The position numbers were made by a program, and so were the translations under genes. A model generated the notes under the pieces. The model was not told the DNA's origin and did not search any database. It saw nothing but the letters and a program-made list of their open reading frames with translations. From contig NZ_AP023321.1 in assembly GCF_015140235.1 (NCBI RefSeq), positions 310,001-374,000 of the forward strand: 64,000 nt of DNA. The letters run 5' to 3'. Positions 26,371-33,805 of this stretch are shown here, piece by piece; the stretch's first letter is position 1, and each line of letters starts with the position of its first letter. Origin of the DNA: Solibaculum mannosilyticum (lineage in GTDB: Bacteria; Bacillota; Clostridia; Oscillospirales; Acutalibacteraceae).

Positions 26371-26988
26371 TTATTCTATTTCTGCATCCTCTTGAATAGT
26401 CGGATAGATCATCTGCCACGCCGGGAGAAAGTCCAGTTGAACCAGCGCGTTGCGGAAGGCCCTCGATAGTGGGTCTACAAATTCCCTTCGGCTGTGAAGC
26501 AGTTCCACGATATAAAGCTCCCATGTGTAGTGGGGTCCCCGCTGTTTCTTCCACAGCGGATAATACGCCCTCTCTGCTCGGAACATCAGAAACTCTACGA
26601 TTGAGATACAGTTCTCGAAGGAATAGAGCTTTGCCATATGGAGCATCCCGGCGCTGTCATAACGCGCTACGGGAAAGTCCACTTCTGCCTCTGACAATGT
26701 AAAGTCAAATGCGGAGGCCGGGAAAGCCATCACAGTGTTGAACAGCACCCTTTGAGCTGCCAGGAGCAATGTTTTTTCTCGCCGCAAAAAGGAGATATAT
26801 TCCTCCCATGTGAGGTCGGCCCAAAACCCGTCCACATCGCTTTTCTTTTTCCAAGTGAACAGCGTGTCCTCCACCCGGTAGGTTAAATAGGTCAGGTACC
26901 CGTATGTTGTTTCTTCATCATACAGCTTTGCGTACATGCCGGTACGAAGGATTTGTTCTACCAGCTCTTCATTTTGATCCCAGTCCAT
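26371..26988 (-). CDS. Unrecognised protein
   Basis: A 205-aa soluble protein I do not recognise. It is rich in aromatic and acidic residues (LYDEETTYGYLTYLTYRVEDTLFTW, DLTWEEYISFLRR), probably all helical, without membrane segments or a signal peptide. It follows another unknown gene by 31 bases on the same strand (27020-27904), so the two likely act together. An effector-immunity or small regulatory pair is one possibility, but nothing in the sequence proves it. Confidence 0.75.
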   Translation of the reverse strand: MDWDQNEELVEQILRTGMYAKLYDEETTYGYLTYLTYRVEDTLFTWKKKSDVDGFWADLTWEEYISFLRREKTLLLAAQRVLFNTVMAFPASAFDFTLSEAEVDFPVARYDSAGMLHMAKLYSFENCISIVEFLMFRAERAYYPLWKKQRGPHYTWELYIVELLHSRREFVDPLSRAFRNALVQLDFLPAWQMIYPTIQEDAEIE

Positions 26989-27019
26989 TGTTCCACCTGA
27001 TCTGTCATTTTTAGCCCAA

Positions 27020-27904
27020 TTAAAAATTCAGGAAATCAAGCCCGGCGGCCGTTGACATTGCAATTACTTCATTTGGGTTGTTCTGCAATTCCACCTCCGT
27101 CCCCAGTGCGCTCATCAACAGGCCGAAGGTATCGTGCATCCCCAGCTGATTCTGCATATTGTATGTGGCGGCGTACTCCGGAAAATAGGCCCAGATATAG
27201 TTCATCAATGCGGGGTAGTTGATTAGGCCGCCAGTCCTTAACTCCTCGTACTGCCCCCATAGTTCAAACAAGGCGAGACTGCTGGCCCGCTTGGAAAAGA
27301 ACAGATACCCCAAGGTATTGTCAATTCCTTCCCGTACATCCTCTTCGGACTGCTCCGATTGCTTCAATACGGTTTCCGAGAAGTCGCAGTTCCAAATAGG
27401 ATAGCAGACAGCGAGGACTTCCTCTCCTGTACCTGTTTCGATCCAGAAGACGCCGTTCATCAGCGGCTTGTAGCGTGCAGTACGGCCCCGCGGCGTGGCA
27501 AGGGGCGCCGGGTAGGGCCCAAAGTATTCCGGATGATACTCCATATTGAAAAAAGCAACATCACGAAGCGAGGTTTGTCCGTCTGCGTACATTCCGTGCC
27601 GGACCTGATACCGATAGATCTCATACTCAATAATTTTATACCCATGTCGTTCCTCCGCAAACGGATAGAGCAGCACACGGGAGTCCTCTTCCGACATTCT
27701 TCCGTATGCCATAGCCTCTTTTGATATGGCTGGCGAGGAGCGTTCCACCACATAGTATTCGTCCGCTAAAAACCTGCCGTCCTGTTTCCGGGCCGCGATA
27801 TAGTAGACGCCGGGGCACTCCTGACATGCCCTTACTATTTCACCAACTGTGTCGTCTAAACAGAACGGCAGCCTCTCCGGGGGTGATTCTCTTTCTCGAT
27901 CCAT
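27020..27904 (-). CDS. Unrecognised protein
   Basis: A 294-aa soluble protein I do not recognise. ATG 27904 (MDRERESPPERLPF) is preferred to the upstream start at 27940 because AAAGAGAG precedes it and the predicted -10 lies at 27940-27945. The sequence mixes beta-like stretches (PLMNGVFWIETGTGEEVLAVCYPIWNC) with a helical C-terminus (LFELWGQYEELRTGGLINY). It is transcribed divergently from the interrupted XRE gene at 28047, which may regulate it. Confidence 0.75.
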   Translation of the reverse strand: MDRERESPPERLPFCLDDTVGEIVRACQECPGVYYIAARKQDGRFLADEYYVVERSSPAISKEAMAYGRMSEEDSRVLLYPFAEERHGYKIIEYEIYRYQVRHGMYADGQTSLRDVAFFNMEYHPEYFGPYPAPLATPRGRTARYKPLMNGVFWIETGTGEEVLAVCYPIWNCDFSETVLKQSEQSEEDVREGIDNTLGYLFFSKRASSLALFELWGQYEELRTGGLINYPALMNYIWAYFPEYAATYNMQNQLGMHDTFGLLMSALGTEVELQNNPNEVIAMSTAAGLDFLNF

Positions 27905-27939
27905 GCGTTTCTCTCTTTTCCCGTGTGGCGTTTTACTCA

Positions 27940-27945
27940 ATTATA
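27940..27945 (-). promoter_or_regulatory. -10 element of the 27904 gene
   Basis: TATAAT on the minus strand, about 36 bases before the start codon. No good -35 is visible at 17 bases. The region to 28046 also contains repeated CACACCA/CACCACA words, possibly operators of the divergent XRE regulator. Confidence 0.4.
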
Positions 27946-28046
27946 ACACCATTAAAGTGCTATTGCATAAAAAAGCACACCACGCGCACCCTAATGTCAC
28001 ACCACAAAAGTGTACCATGAGGGAAATGGTGGTGGAGGAATCGTAT

Positions 28047-28193
28047 ATGGAGATGGACTTTATTAGAAACCGTATTACAGAGTTACGGGTAAAAAAGGGG
28101 ATTTCCGAGTATCAGTTAAGCTATGATTTAGGGCATAGCAAGAACTATATTCATAACATTGTAACGGGAGTTTCCCAAACAAAAGGATATTAA
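28047..28193 (+). pseudogene. XRE regulator gene, 5' half (interrupted)
   Basis: First half of a helix-turn-helix protein: MEMDFIRNRITELRVKKGIS then YQLSYDLGHSKNYIHNIVTGVSQ, with GGTGGAGGA before the ATG. Host coding ends about 28171-28177, after which the frame runs into the mobile element (TKGY, stop at 28191). The missing half (PSVKELLYLIDTLGITPRLFF...) lies at 35465-35654. Joining the halves at the shared TTCCCA gives one uninterrupted frame of about 105 aa, the usual length of this family. Confidence 0.9.
28172..28177. repeat. Left attachment core (attL)
   Basis: TTCCCA in the context GGGAGTTTCCCA, a near-palindrome. The same hexamer occurs at 35459-35464 in GGGTATTCCCA. Crossover inside it restores the host frame. 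Confidence 0.75.
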
Positions 28194-28245
28194 GGAATAA
28201 CCTGTGTTTACCTGCTTGCGAATAAAAAAATATTGTCACTAAACC

Positions 28246-28280
28246 AGAGATACTACATAAGTGTGTTGGTATCTCTTTTT
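28246..28280 (+). terminator. Terminator at the left end of the element
   Basis: AGAGATAC / GTATCTCT, eight-base stem with a 15-base loop followed by TTTTT. It would stop transcripts entering from the interrupted XRE gene. Confidence 0.7.
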
Positions 28281-28328
28281 CGTTGTCTTGAAACAACGGA
28301 CTATTTCATCTCTGCTTGATTATCCTAA

Positions 28329-28407
28329 ACTTATCGGGCTATGATTTGTCAAGGGCTTGTTGCGTAAGCAATGCTAAGCACCCTTTACAAATTATGGACG
28401 GATAAGT
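28329..28407. other. Long nested hairpin (possible single-strand origin)
   Basis: Nested arms: ACTTATC/GATAAGT outermost, ATTTGTCAAGGG/CCCTTTACAAAT (11 of 12), GCTT/AAGC, and TTGC-GTAA-GCAA at the tip. The whole 79-base segment folds on itself. It lies 150 bases inside attL. A single-strand replication origin or a structured RNA leader are both possible. Confidence 0.5.
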
Positions 28408-28453
28408 AGCTTTTCAAAAGCAGAAAAAATAGTAATCTTAAGATTTTGAAGCA

Positions 28454-28482
28454 TTGTTGCAGGTATTGGAAAATGGTATAAT
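28454..28482 (+). promoter_or_regulatory. Promoter of the 28537 gene
   Basis: TTGTTG, 17 bases, TATAAT, located 55 bases before the start codon. Confidence 0.6.
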
Positions 28483-28536
28483 GTAGATACAGAGAAACAT
28501 ATAAATTAGAATTTATTAAAAAGTTTGGAGAAGAAA

Positions 28537-29187
28537 ATGATTAAAAGAATATGGACATTTAAAAGAATTATATTAGCAATAATTATATTTATGTGTACTA
28601 TAATTTTTGCAATCTCATTGCAAAAAAGTATTATGGGAACAGATAAATTACAAAGAGATTTTGGAGTCGCATTTTTTTTCATTGTTGTGCTTATTTGTTT
28701 CCTTTACCTTTTATATAAACTATTAATACCTAAAAGTTTTAGGTGTATGACAGTAGTAAAAAAATATTTATCTTTCAGAGAATTGAAAAATCGAATTAAT
28801 AATGAATCGTTTTCAAAAGTCGTTATTGACGAGAAGAAATCTGGAAAGATTGAAATATATTATTCCTCTAAATGGATTTATGCTGATGAAGTTTATATAC
28901 CAAGAAAATTAGTTTTGGATTTGATAGAAGAACGCAAATCTTTATATTCATCATTTGAAAAATTATCAATAGCAACAAAAAATGGAGAAAATATTGTATT
29001 TGCCATAATTGATATTGAAGAAGCAGAAAAAATCATAAATTCTTTGCAAGAAATTTTTGAAGAGTTTACATTGGATTTTAATAATATGAGAAAAATTCAA
29101 AATAGAATTTTAAGAAAAGAAATAAAGCAAGAATTTTATAAACGGGTTATAAATAAAGAAGACTTTTTGAAAGAAAGCGGTTTGTAG
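28537..29187 (+). CDS. Two-helix membrane protein, element cargo
   Basis: A 216-aa AT-rich protein, unrecognised. Two N-terminal membrane helices (IILAIIIFMCTIIFAISL about 9-28 and FGVAFFFIVVLICFLYLLYKLL about 42-64), then a 150-residue Lys/Glu-rich cytoplasmic part. ATG 28537 follows GGAG by six bases; the TTG at 28525 is less likely. Lies alone behind its own promoter, typical of element cargo such as immunity or entry-exclusion proteins; that role is only a guess. Confidence 0.75.
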   Translation: MIKRIWTFKRIILAIIIFMCTIIFAISLQKSIMGTDKLQRDFGVAFFFIVVLICFLYLLYKLLIPKSFRCMTVVKKYLSFRELKNRINNESFSKVVIDEKKSGKIEIYYSSKWIYADEVYIPRKLVLDLIEERKSLYSSFEKLSIATKNGENIVFAIIDIEEAEKIINSLQEIFEEFTLDFNNMRKIQNRILRKEIKQEFYKRVINKEDFLKESGL

Positions 29188-29290
29188 AGCATGTTAAAAT
29201 AGGAGTTTCATAGTGAATTTTAAAATTATGACTATTAAATTTTGTAACAATGCTTTATAGATAAATTTGAATTTGAGGAGAATTGTGACT

Positions 29291-29734
29291 ATGATAGAGT
29301 TGAATACATTCAAAAAATTATTGGAAGAAAATGAAGAATGTTTGCCATTACTAACGCTTGATGAATTTTTCAATGGAAATACAGAGGAAGATTCTATTGC
29401 TCCGAACCAATGGGGATTTGGGCGACCGACGCTTTCTGAAATATGGGATATGCTACAAAAGATTGAGTTAATGCCTAACATAGCGTGGGTGCGTGTTGCT
29501 CTGCACGATGATACAGAAATCGGAGAAAACAATGGGGCAGAAGAATTAGCTCTTGCAGGAGATACAATCGTGATTTGCACAACCATTTTACCTACGGAAT
29601 TAGAAAAATTAGTAAATTGCGAATGGCTATGCTCTGACGGAGTAATCACAATAAAGGTGTCTGAATTAAATAATTATTCGTGTGTACCACCAATTCCAGA
29701 AAACTTTAATTGTTTGGAAATCGTGTGGGACTAA
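29291..29734 (+). CDS. Acidic soluble protein, element cargo
   Basis: A 147-aa acidic protein (many Glu/Asp; LLEENEECLPLLTLDEFFNGN), unrecognised. No membrane segment or signal peptide. Size, charge and location in an accessory element resemble immunity proteins of polymorphic toxins, but no toxin gene is adjacent. ATG 29291 follows GAGGAG by ten bases; the GTG at 29285 is an alternative start. Confidence 0.7.
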   Translation: MIELNTFKKLLEENEECLPLLTLDEFFNGNTEEDSIAPNQWGFGRPTLSEIWDMLQKIELMPNIAWVRVALHDDTEIGENNGAEELALAGDTIVICTTILPTELEKLVNCEWLCSDGVITIKVSELNNYSCVPPIPENFNCLEIVWD

Positions 29735-29881
29735 TCTACAACTTACAGTTTATGCAGTAAATAGATTTAAAATCTCACAAACCGACAGAGTGATCCAGAC
29801 ACGGTGGCGGAAGTCCCCAGACTTTCCGTCGCTGTGGCTGGTTCACTTTGGCGGTTGGGCGAGCTTTAGCGAGCCTTATAA

Positions 29882-29906
29882 GCCCCCGTTATCTAACAAG
29901 GGGGGC
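29882..29906. other. Candidate origin of transfer (oriT)
   Basis: GCCCCC at 29882-29887 and GGGGGC at 29901-29906 flank GTTATCTAACAAG. The arrangement of C-run, CTAACA and G-run matches, as I recall it, the nick region recognised by the MobT relaxases NicK of ICEBs1 and Orf20 of Tn916. It lies 0.9 kb upstream of the mobT-like gene of the same element. Confidence 0.65.
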
Positions 29907-30216
29907 ACAAAAAACAAGAGTCAATATACATTAACAAGCGGAAAACGCTGTATTTACAAGGCGAAACCGCATTTTACATGGTGTGATATAAATTATGCCA
30001 TTATCACTTGGAAAAATTGAATAAGACATAGGACAGACAGTTGATTTCAAACAAGAAGTTGATTGTCTTTTTCTTTTGCAGAAATGTAAGTATTGGCAAT
30101 TATCAATATACAGTAGTAGTTGCCTTAATTGCTGTAGCTCAGTGTTCAACGCTGATGGTGTGAAAGATTTACGGTTGGAGATGTTCAATAAGATTATTGG
30201 TGCTTAATTATTTTTA

Positions 30217-30245
30217 TTGTGGTGCTGATATGAGAATGTTATAAT
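30217..30245 (+). promoter_or_regulatory. Promoter of the 30301 gene
   Basis: TTGTGG, 17 bases, TATAAT, 55 bases before the start; the bases after the -10 resemble those after the promoter at 28454-28482. Confidence 0.55.
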
Positions 30246-30300
30246 GTGGATATGAAAAAAACAAAAAATTAGAAGTTGTTATAAGAGAGGATAAACTTAA

Positions 30301-30675
30301 ATGTTGATTTTAGGAATTATTATCATTATTGTCAGTTTATACTTGTTGTATCTAAAATATAGAGTTGTTTTTACTGGCGAAAAATGTAAAGGAAAAATAA
30401 TAGGTATTGTAGACCAAAACGCTGGGTATACAGTTGGTGGAGTTTTTGTAAAAAAGCACGCTTATATTATAAAAATTAAGAATAAAAAGTATTATACGGC
30501 ACACGGTTGTATCCTTTTATCACTAGGAAAAAGAAAAATTGGAAAAGAAATATTTGTATTTAAGAATGAAAAGTATGGAAAAGAGGTTTTTAAGTGTTTT
30601 GATTTTCGTATAGAAATTGTAACTTTTTTGACGTTTTTATCAGGTGTGTTTCTGATTTATGAGAGCTTGCAATAA
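30301..30675 (+). CDS. Small membrane protein, element cargo
   Basis: A 124-aa protein with membrane helices at both ends (LILGIIIIIVSLYLLYL at 2-18 and VTFLTFLSGVFLIYESL at the C-terminus) and a central Lys/Tyr-rich extramembrane region with beta character (KGKIIGIVDQNAGYTVGG). It resembles DUF3592-type proteins in layout; I cannot name it. Preceded by its own promoter and a weak AGAGAGG site; followed by a tandem terminator-like leader shared with mobT. Confidence 0.7.
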   Translation: MLILGIIIIIVSLYLLYLKYRVVFTGEKCKGKIIGIVDQNAGYTVGGVFVKKHAYIIKIKNKKYYTAHGCILLSLGKRKIGKEIFVFKNEKYGKEVFKCFDFRIEIVTFLTFLSGVFLIYESLQ

Positions 30676-30704
30676 AGGTAAACAACTTCATATCCGTACG
30701 CACA

Positions 30705-30788
30705 AGCAGTTAGTCTTAGGATTGACTGCTTTTTCTATACAGATTTTTATTAACAGGCAATTATCAGTAAATGGTGGTTGCCTTTTTT
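30705..30788 (+). terminator. Tandem hairpins before mobT
   Basis: First hairpin AGCAGT/ACTGCT followed by TTTTTC (30705-30735); second GGCAA/TTGCC followed by TTTTTT (30756-30788). Together they could terminate the upstream gene and attenuate mobT, whose ribosome site follows directly. Confidence 0.6.
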
Positions 30789-30806
30789 GATTGGAGGAAT
30801 TTAAAA

Positions 30807-32015
30807 ATGAATGATAAAAAATTTATTGAAGAATTAAGACAAAAGCGTGAGGAATACGGAGTACCACAAACAAGGCTTGCCGTTGCTTGTGGTATCAGCC
30901 GTGAATATTACAACCGCATTGAAAAAGGAAAACAGCCATTGAATGATGAATTAAAAGAAGTCATAGAAAAACAGATTGAGCGTTTCAATCCACAAGAACC
31001 ACTATTCCTGTTGATTGATTACTTTCGTGTCCGCTTTCCTACTACGGACGCATTGGCAATTATCCGTGATGTATTACAACTAAAAGCCGATTATATGCTT
31101 TATGAAGATTTTGGAAAATACGGATATGAAAGTAAATATGTTTTAGGCGACATCAATATCATGTGTTCCATGCAAGAGCATTTAGGTGTTTTATTGGAAC
31201 TGAAAGGCAGAGGTTGTCGTCAAATGGAAAGTTATCTATTGGCACAAGAACGTTCATGGTATGATTTCATGCTTGATTGTTTAACGGCAGGTGGTAAGAT
31301 GAAACGTCTTGATTTAGCAATCAATGATAAAGCAGGAATATTAGATATTCCAAAATTAAAGGAAAAATACAAGGCTGGCGAATGTATCTCCTACTTCCGT
31401 AAGCAGAAAGATTACAGCGGTACGGAAAAATGTGGTAACGATCTACCAAAGAACACAGGCGAAACCTTATATCTCGGTTCAACAAGCAGTGAATTATATA
31501 TGTGTGCTTATCAGAAGAATTATGAGCAGCATGTCAAGAATTGCATAGAAGTTGAAGATACGGAGATTAAGAACCGTTTTGAAATACGCATGAAAAATGA
31601 ACGAGCCTATTATGCAGTTGTAGATTTACTGACCTATCGGGACGCTGAACGCACCGCTTTCTCTATCATCAATCATTATGTCCGCTTTGTTGACAGAGAG
31701 GACGACAAGCCAAAAAGTCAATGGAAAACAAATGATGATTGGGCGTGGTTTGTAGGGGAAAACAGAGAACCGATACGATTAACTACAAAGCCAGAACCTT
31801 ACACGTTGCAGAAAGCATTGCATTGGTTACAAAGACAGGTTGCACCAACGATAAAAATGGTACAGGCATTGGACAAAGAAAATCATACAACGATACTGAA
31901 AGATATGATTGAGCAGGCAGAACTCAAAGACAAGCATAAACATTTATTGCAGTTAGAAAAATCAACCATAGAAGAACGCATAGATATTGCTGTTCCAAAT
32001 AGCGTTGATGTTTAA
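30807..32015 (+). CDS. mobT: MobT/Orf20-type relaxase (rolling-circle initiator family)
   Basis: A 402-aa protein of the Rep_trans family found as Orf20 in Tn916 and NicK in ICEBs1. Residues 1-55 form a helix-turn-helix (PQTRLAVACGISREYYNRIEKGKQPL); residues 70-340 form the initiator domain, with KADYMLYEDFG, RLDLAINDKAG and RFEIRMKNERAYYAVVDLL. It nicks oriT by a catalytic tyrosine and becomes linked to DNA; several Tyr candidates are present and I cannot choose one. ATG 30807 has GGAGGAA upstream; the longer frame to 30771 covers the leader hairpin. Main mobilization gene of the element. Confidence 0.85.
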   Translation: MNDKKFIEELRQKREEYGVPQTRLAVACGISREYYNRIEKGKQPLNDELKEVIEKQIERFNPQEPLFLLIDYFRVRFPTTDALAIIRDVLQLKADYMLYEDFGKYGYESKYVLGDINIMCSMQEHLGVLLELKGRGCRQMESYLLAQERSWYDFMLDCLTAGGKMKRLDLAINDKAGILDIPKLKEKYKAGECISYFRKQKDYSGTEKCGNDLPKNTGETLYLGSTSSELYMCAYQKNYEQHVKNCIEVEDTEIKNRFEIRMKNERAYYAVVDLLTYRDAERTAFSIINHYVRFVDREDDKPKSQWKTNDDWAWFVGENREPIRLTTKPEPYTLQKALHWLQRQVAPTIKMVQALDKENHTTILKDMIEQAELKDKHKHLLQLEKSTIEERIDIAVPNSVDV

Positions 32016-32145
32016 TTCATTTTTTACCTTAAATATAAAGTGTTGTTTAGATGAAGTCAGATTGCTATATTCCCTATTTATTCGAAAGACAATTTACATT
32101 TTGTATGTTATAATAATAAAAATTTCAAATACAAAGGAGATATAT

Positions 32146-32667
32146 ATGAAAAAAATATATGCTAAAGGATATCTTAAGCTTTCAGTACTGGGATTATGTG
32201 TTGGAATGTTTATTATGCTATATGGAATTTATGGTATTATAAATTATACGAAGGGAGCCGAATTGCTTTGCATATTTAGTAGTGGGCTGATAATTCTAAT
32301 CTTATACAAAGTACTAAAAATTTTTCCTAATACTTGGATAAAATATAATACAGATATAATTACTATTAGTCAAATTTTCAAAGAACATGAAAATGGTAAA
32401 ATGCAAAAGAAAGAGAAGACATTGAATGTGAAAAACATCAACAAATATGGTTTTTCTTTTGAATTGTTACAAAAAAATATAGAGTATACACATTGTAAAG
32501 ATGGTGCACTTGGAATTGATTTGGAAATAGTTATTTTAATGAAAAATAATGAAAAATTTTCAGTAGACTTAATGTATTACACAAAAAAGCAAAGTAAATT
32601 ACTACTCCAACATATATACACAAATACAGGTATATTTCCAACTGGTAGTTTAAATAACTACTTATAA
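32146..32667 (+). CDS. Two-helix membrane protein, element cargo
   Basis: A 173-aa protein: basic start (MKKIYAKGYLKL), two membrane helices (LSVLGLCVGMFIMLYGIYGII and AELLCIFSSGLIILILYKVL) and a cytoplasmic tail rich in Lys and Asn. Unrecognised; similar in build to the 28537 protein. ATG 32146 follows AAAGGAGA; the upstream frame from 31987 overlaps mobT and is not coding-like. Ends 18 bases before a strong terminator. Confidence 0.72.
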   Translation: MKKIYAKGYLKLSVLGLCVGMFIMLYGIYGIINYTKGAELLCIFSSGLIILILYKVLKIFPNTWIKYNTDIITISQIFKEHENGKMQKKEKTLNVKNINKYGFSFELLQKNIEYTHCKDGALGIDLEIVILMKNNEKFSVDLMYYTKKQSKLLLQHIYTNTGIFPTGSLNNYL

Positions 32668-32684
32668 TACGTAAATATACATAG

Positions 32685-32718
32685 ACAGTTAATCTTTAAT
32701 AGATTAACTGTTTTTTTT
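32685..32718 (+). terminator. Terminator after the 32146 gene
   Basis: ACAGTTAATCT / AGATTAACTGT, eleven-base perfect stem, five-base loop and eight Ts. A second hairpin TACCG/CGGTA plus TTTTTT follows at 32718-32752. Confidence 0.92.
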
Positions 32719-32752
32719 ACCGCTATTCCACAAGAGAATGACGGTATTTTTT

Positions 32753-33481
32753 AATTTCTTTGAAAAATCTGCAACAAAACATTAACTAGCGTGCAGATAT
32801 GGTGCAAGAAAAGGAAATCTAACTTTTTTTCAAAACTACTCATTAAATCGAGGGTTGCTGTCCCTATATGGAGTGAAAGAAGATTTTAGAAATCTGCAAC
32901 AAAACAAGGTGTTTATTCCCTATATGGAGTGGAAGTCGAGAAAATCTAAAAAATCTTTTCATTCTCAACTTAACATTTGGCAGTTGCTGTTCCCTATATG
33001 GAGCAAAGAAAATCTTTCATTCCATAGTTGGCAATAACGGTGTTGCATGGGTAGTTAGGGTGTGAAAAGAAATTTTTTCATCAGCAACTTAGCAGAATGA
33101 CACTTTCTTTCCCTATATGGTACAGGAAAAGAAAAAAGTTTTGAATATTGGTTACGCTTCGGCTCTTTTCCAACGCGGTATATAGGAAAGACGATTTTCT
33201 TCTTTCATGTTCTTTGACAACTGAATAAAGCAATTCAATACGTTTGACAGACAGCAAGCTGTTGAAACAGATACGCCATGACCTTTTCCCTGCAAAAGCG
33301 AGCGACAACTTATTTGTGTTCCTGTAAAAGACTTGTCCTCTTTTATCGCCATGACCTGTTCTGTCTGATAATGATACTCCCGTACAGCCACAGCTTGAGC
33401 GTTAAGAGCGTCGCACGCAATGGGTACGGCTACATAAGAACTATGCAGAGGTGGAACTCCTGTGGGCTATGACAAAAGCCG
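32753..33481. other. Non-coding region with CCCTATATGG repeats
   Basis: No convincing gene on either strand. It holds four copies of TCCCTATATGG (listed separately), ATCTGCAACAAAACA twice (about 32766 and 32892), and a short open segment before 33482 ending KNYAEVELLWAMTKAVELLT that may be the tail of a decayed gene. Confidence 0.65.
32861..33120 (+). repeat. Four interspersed TCCCTATATGG repeats
   Basis: Copies begin at 32861, 32917, 32991 and 33110; the first three extend to TCCCTATATGGAG and two are preceded by TTGCTG. Each is followed by a purine-rich AAAGAA-type stretch. Spacing is uneven (56, 74, 119), so this is not a CRISPR array or simple iterons. Confidence 0.8.
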
Positions 33482-33694
33482 TTGAATTGCTTACATAAGA
33501 TTTTTACAGAAAGGGGGGTATGTGTTATTGATAATGCTGTAAAAACAATTCAAAAGAAAAATGGCAAGTGTGGCATTGGCAACAGAGGAAAGACAAAGAT
33601 TGTAGTAAAAGAGCATTTTTCCGAAAAGGGAAAGACAATGGAAGAACTTTTAACTGATGTCATGCTGGAAAAAGCAAAGCAGACAATCGCATAA
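33482..33694 (+). CDS. Small basic protein upstream of the recombinase
   Basis: Up to 70 aa; the conserved-looking part is NAVKTIQKKNGKCGIGNRGKTKIVVKEHF ... MEELLTDVMLEKAKQTIA. A strong AAAGGGGGG site lies inside the frame near 33520, suggesting a start there on a non-ATG codon (ATT at 33527 or nearby), which would give about 56 aa. Small proteins like this commonly precede TndX-type recombinases; a directionality factor is possible but unproven. Start uncertain. Confidence 0.55.
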   Translation: MNCLHKIFTERGVCVIDNAVKTIQKKNGKCGIGNRGKTKIVVKEHFSEKGKTMEELLTDVMLEKAKQTIA

Positions 33695-33719
33695 AATCAG
33701 TGCAGTTGTAAGAAATAGA

Positions 33720-33749
33720 TTGAATGGCAAAAAGTACCCGTGTTATACT
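33720..33749 (+). promoter_or_regulatory. Promoter of the serine recombinase
   Basis: TTGAAT, 18 bases, TATACT, 57 bases before the recombinase ATG. Confidence 0.55.
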
Positions 33750-33780
33750 TTACTTGCAAGCAGGTATTGTAAACACGGGT
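33736..33780. promoter_or_regulatory. Inverted repeat over the recombinase promoter
   Basis: ACCCGTGTT at 33736-33744 and AACACGGGT at 33772-33780, perfect nine-base arms 27 bases apart. The left arm runs into the -10, so a bound protein or a leader hairpin could limit recombinase expression. Confidence 0.5.
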
Positions 33781-33805
33781 TAGTTATAAAGGAGGATAAC
33801 TGGCA

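Larger units (their letters stand above)
28194..28536. other. Left non-coding end of the mobile element
   Basis: No gene seen. It contains a terminator at 28246-28281, a small CGTTGT/ACAACG hairpin at 28281-28298, a long nested hairpin at 28329-28407 and a promoter at 28454-28482. Confidence 0.7.
29735..30300. other. Non-coding region with oriT-like repeat
   Basis: No convincing gene. It includes the oriT-like repeat (29882-29906), a tandem hairpin leader (30036-30126) that resembles the one before mobT, and a promoter TTGTGG-N17-TATAAT at 30217-30245 for the next gene. Confidence 0.65.

Noticed and set aside
30127-30200. tRNA-like GCTGTAGCTCAGTG stretch
   Set aside because: Only the D-arm-like words match; no acceptor stem, anticodon arm or T-arm can be formed.
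32861-33120. CRISPR array
   Set aside because: Repeats are only 11-13 bases and spaced 56-119 bases apart, with no cas genes.
33278-33472. Small plus-strand gene in the repeat region
   Set aside because: No ribosome site, poor composition, and overlapping equally weak frames on the other strand; only a short decayed-looking C-terminal segment in a different frame is suggestive.
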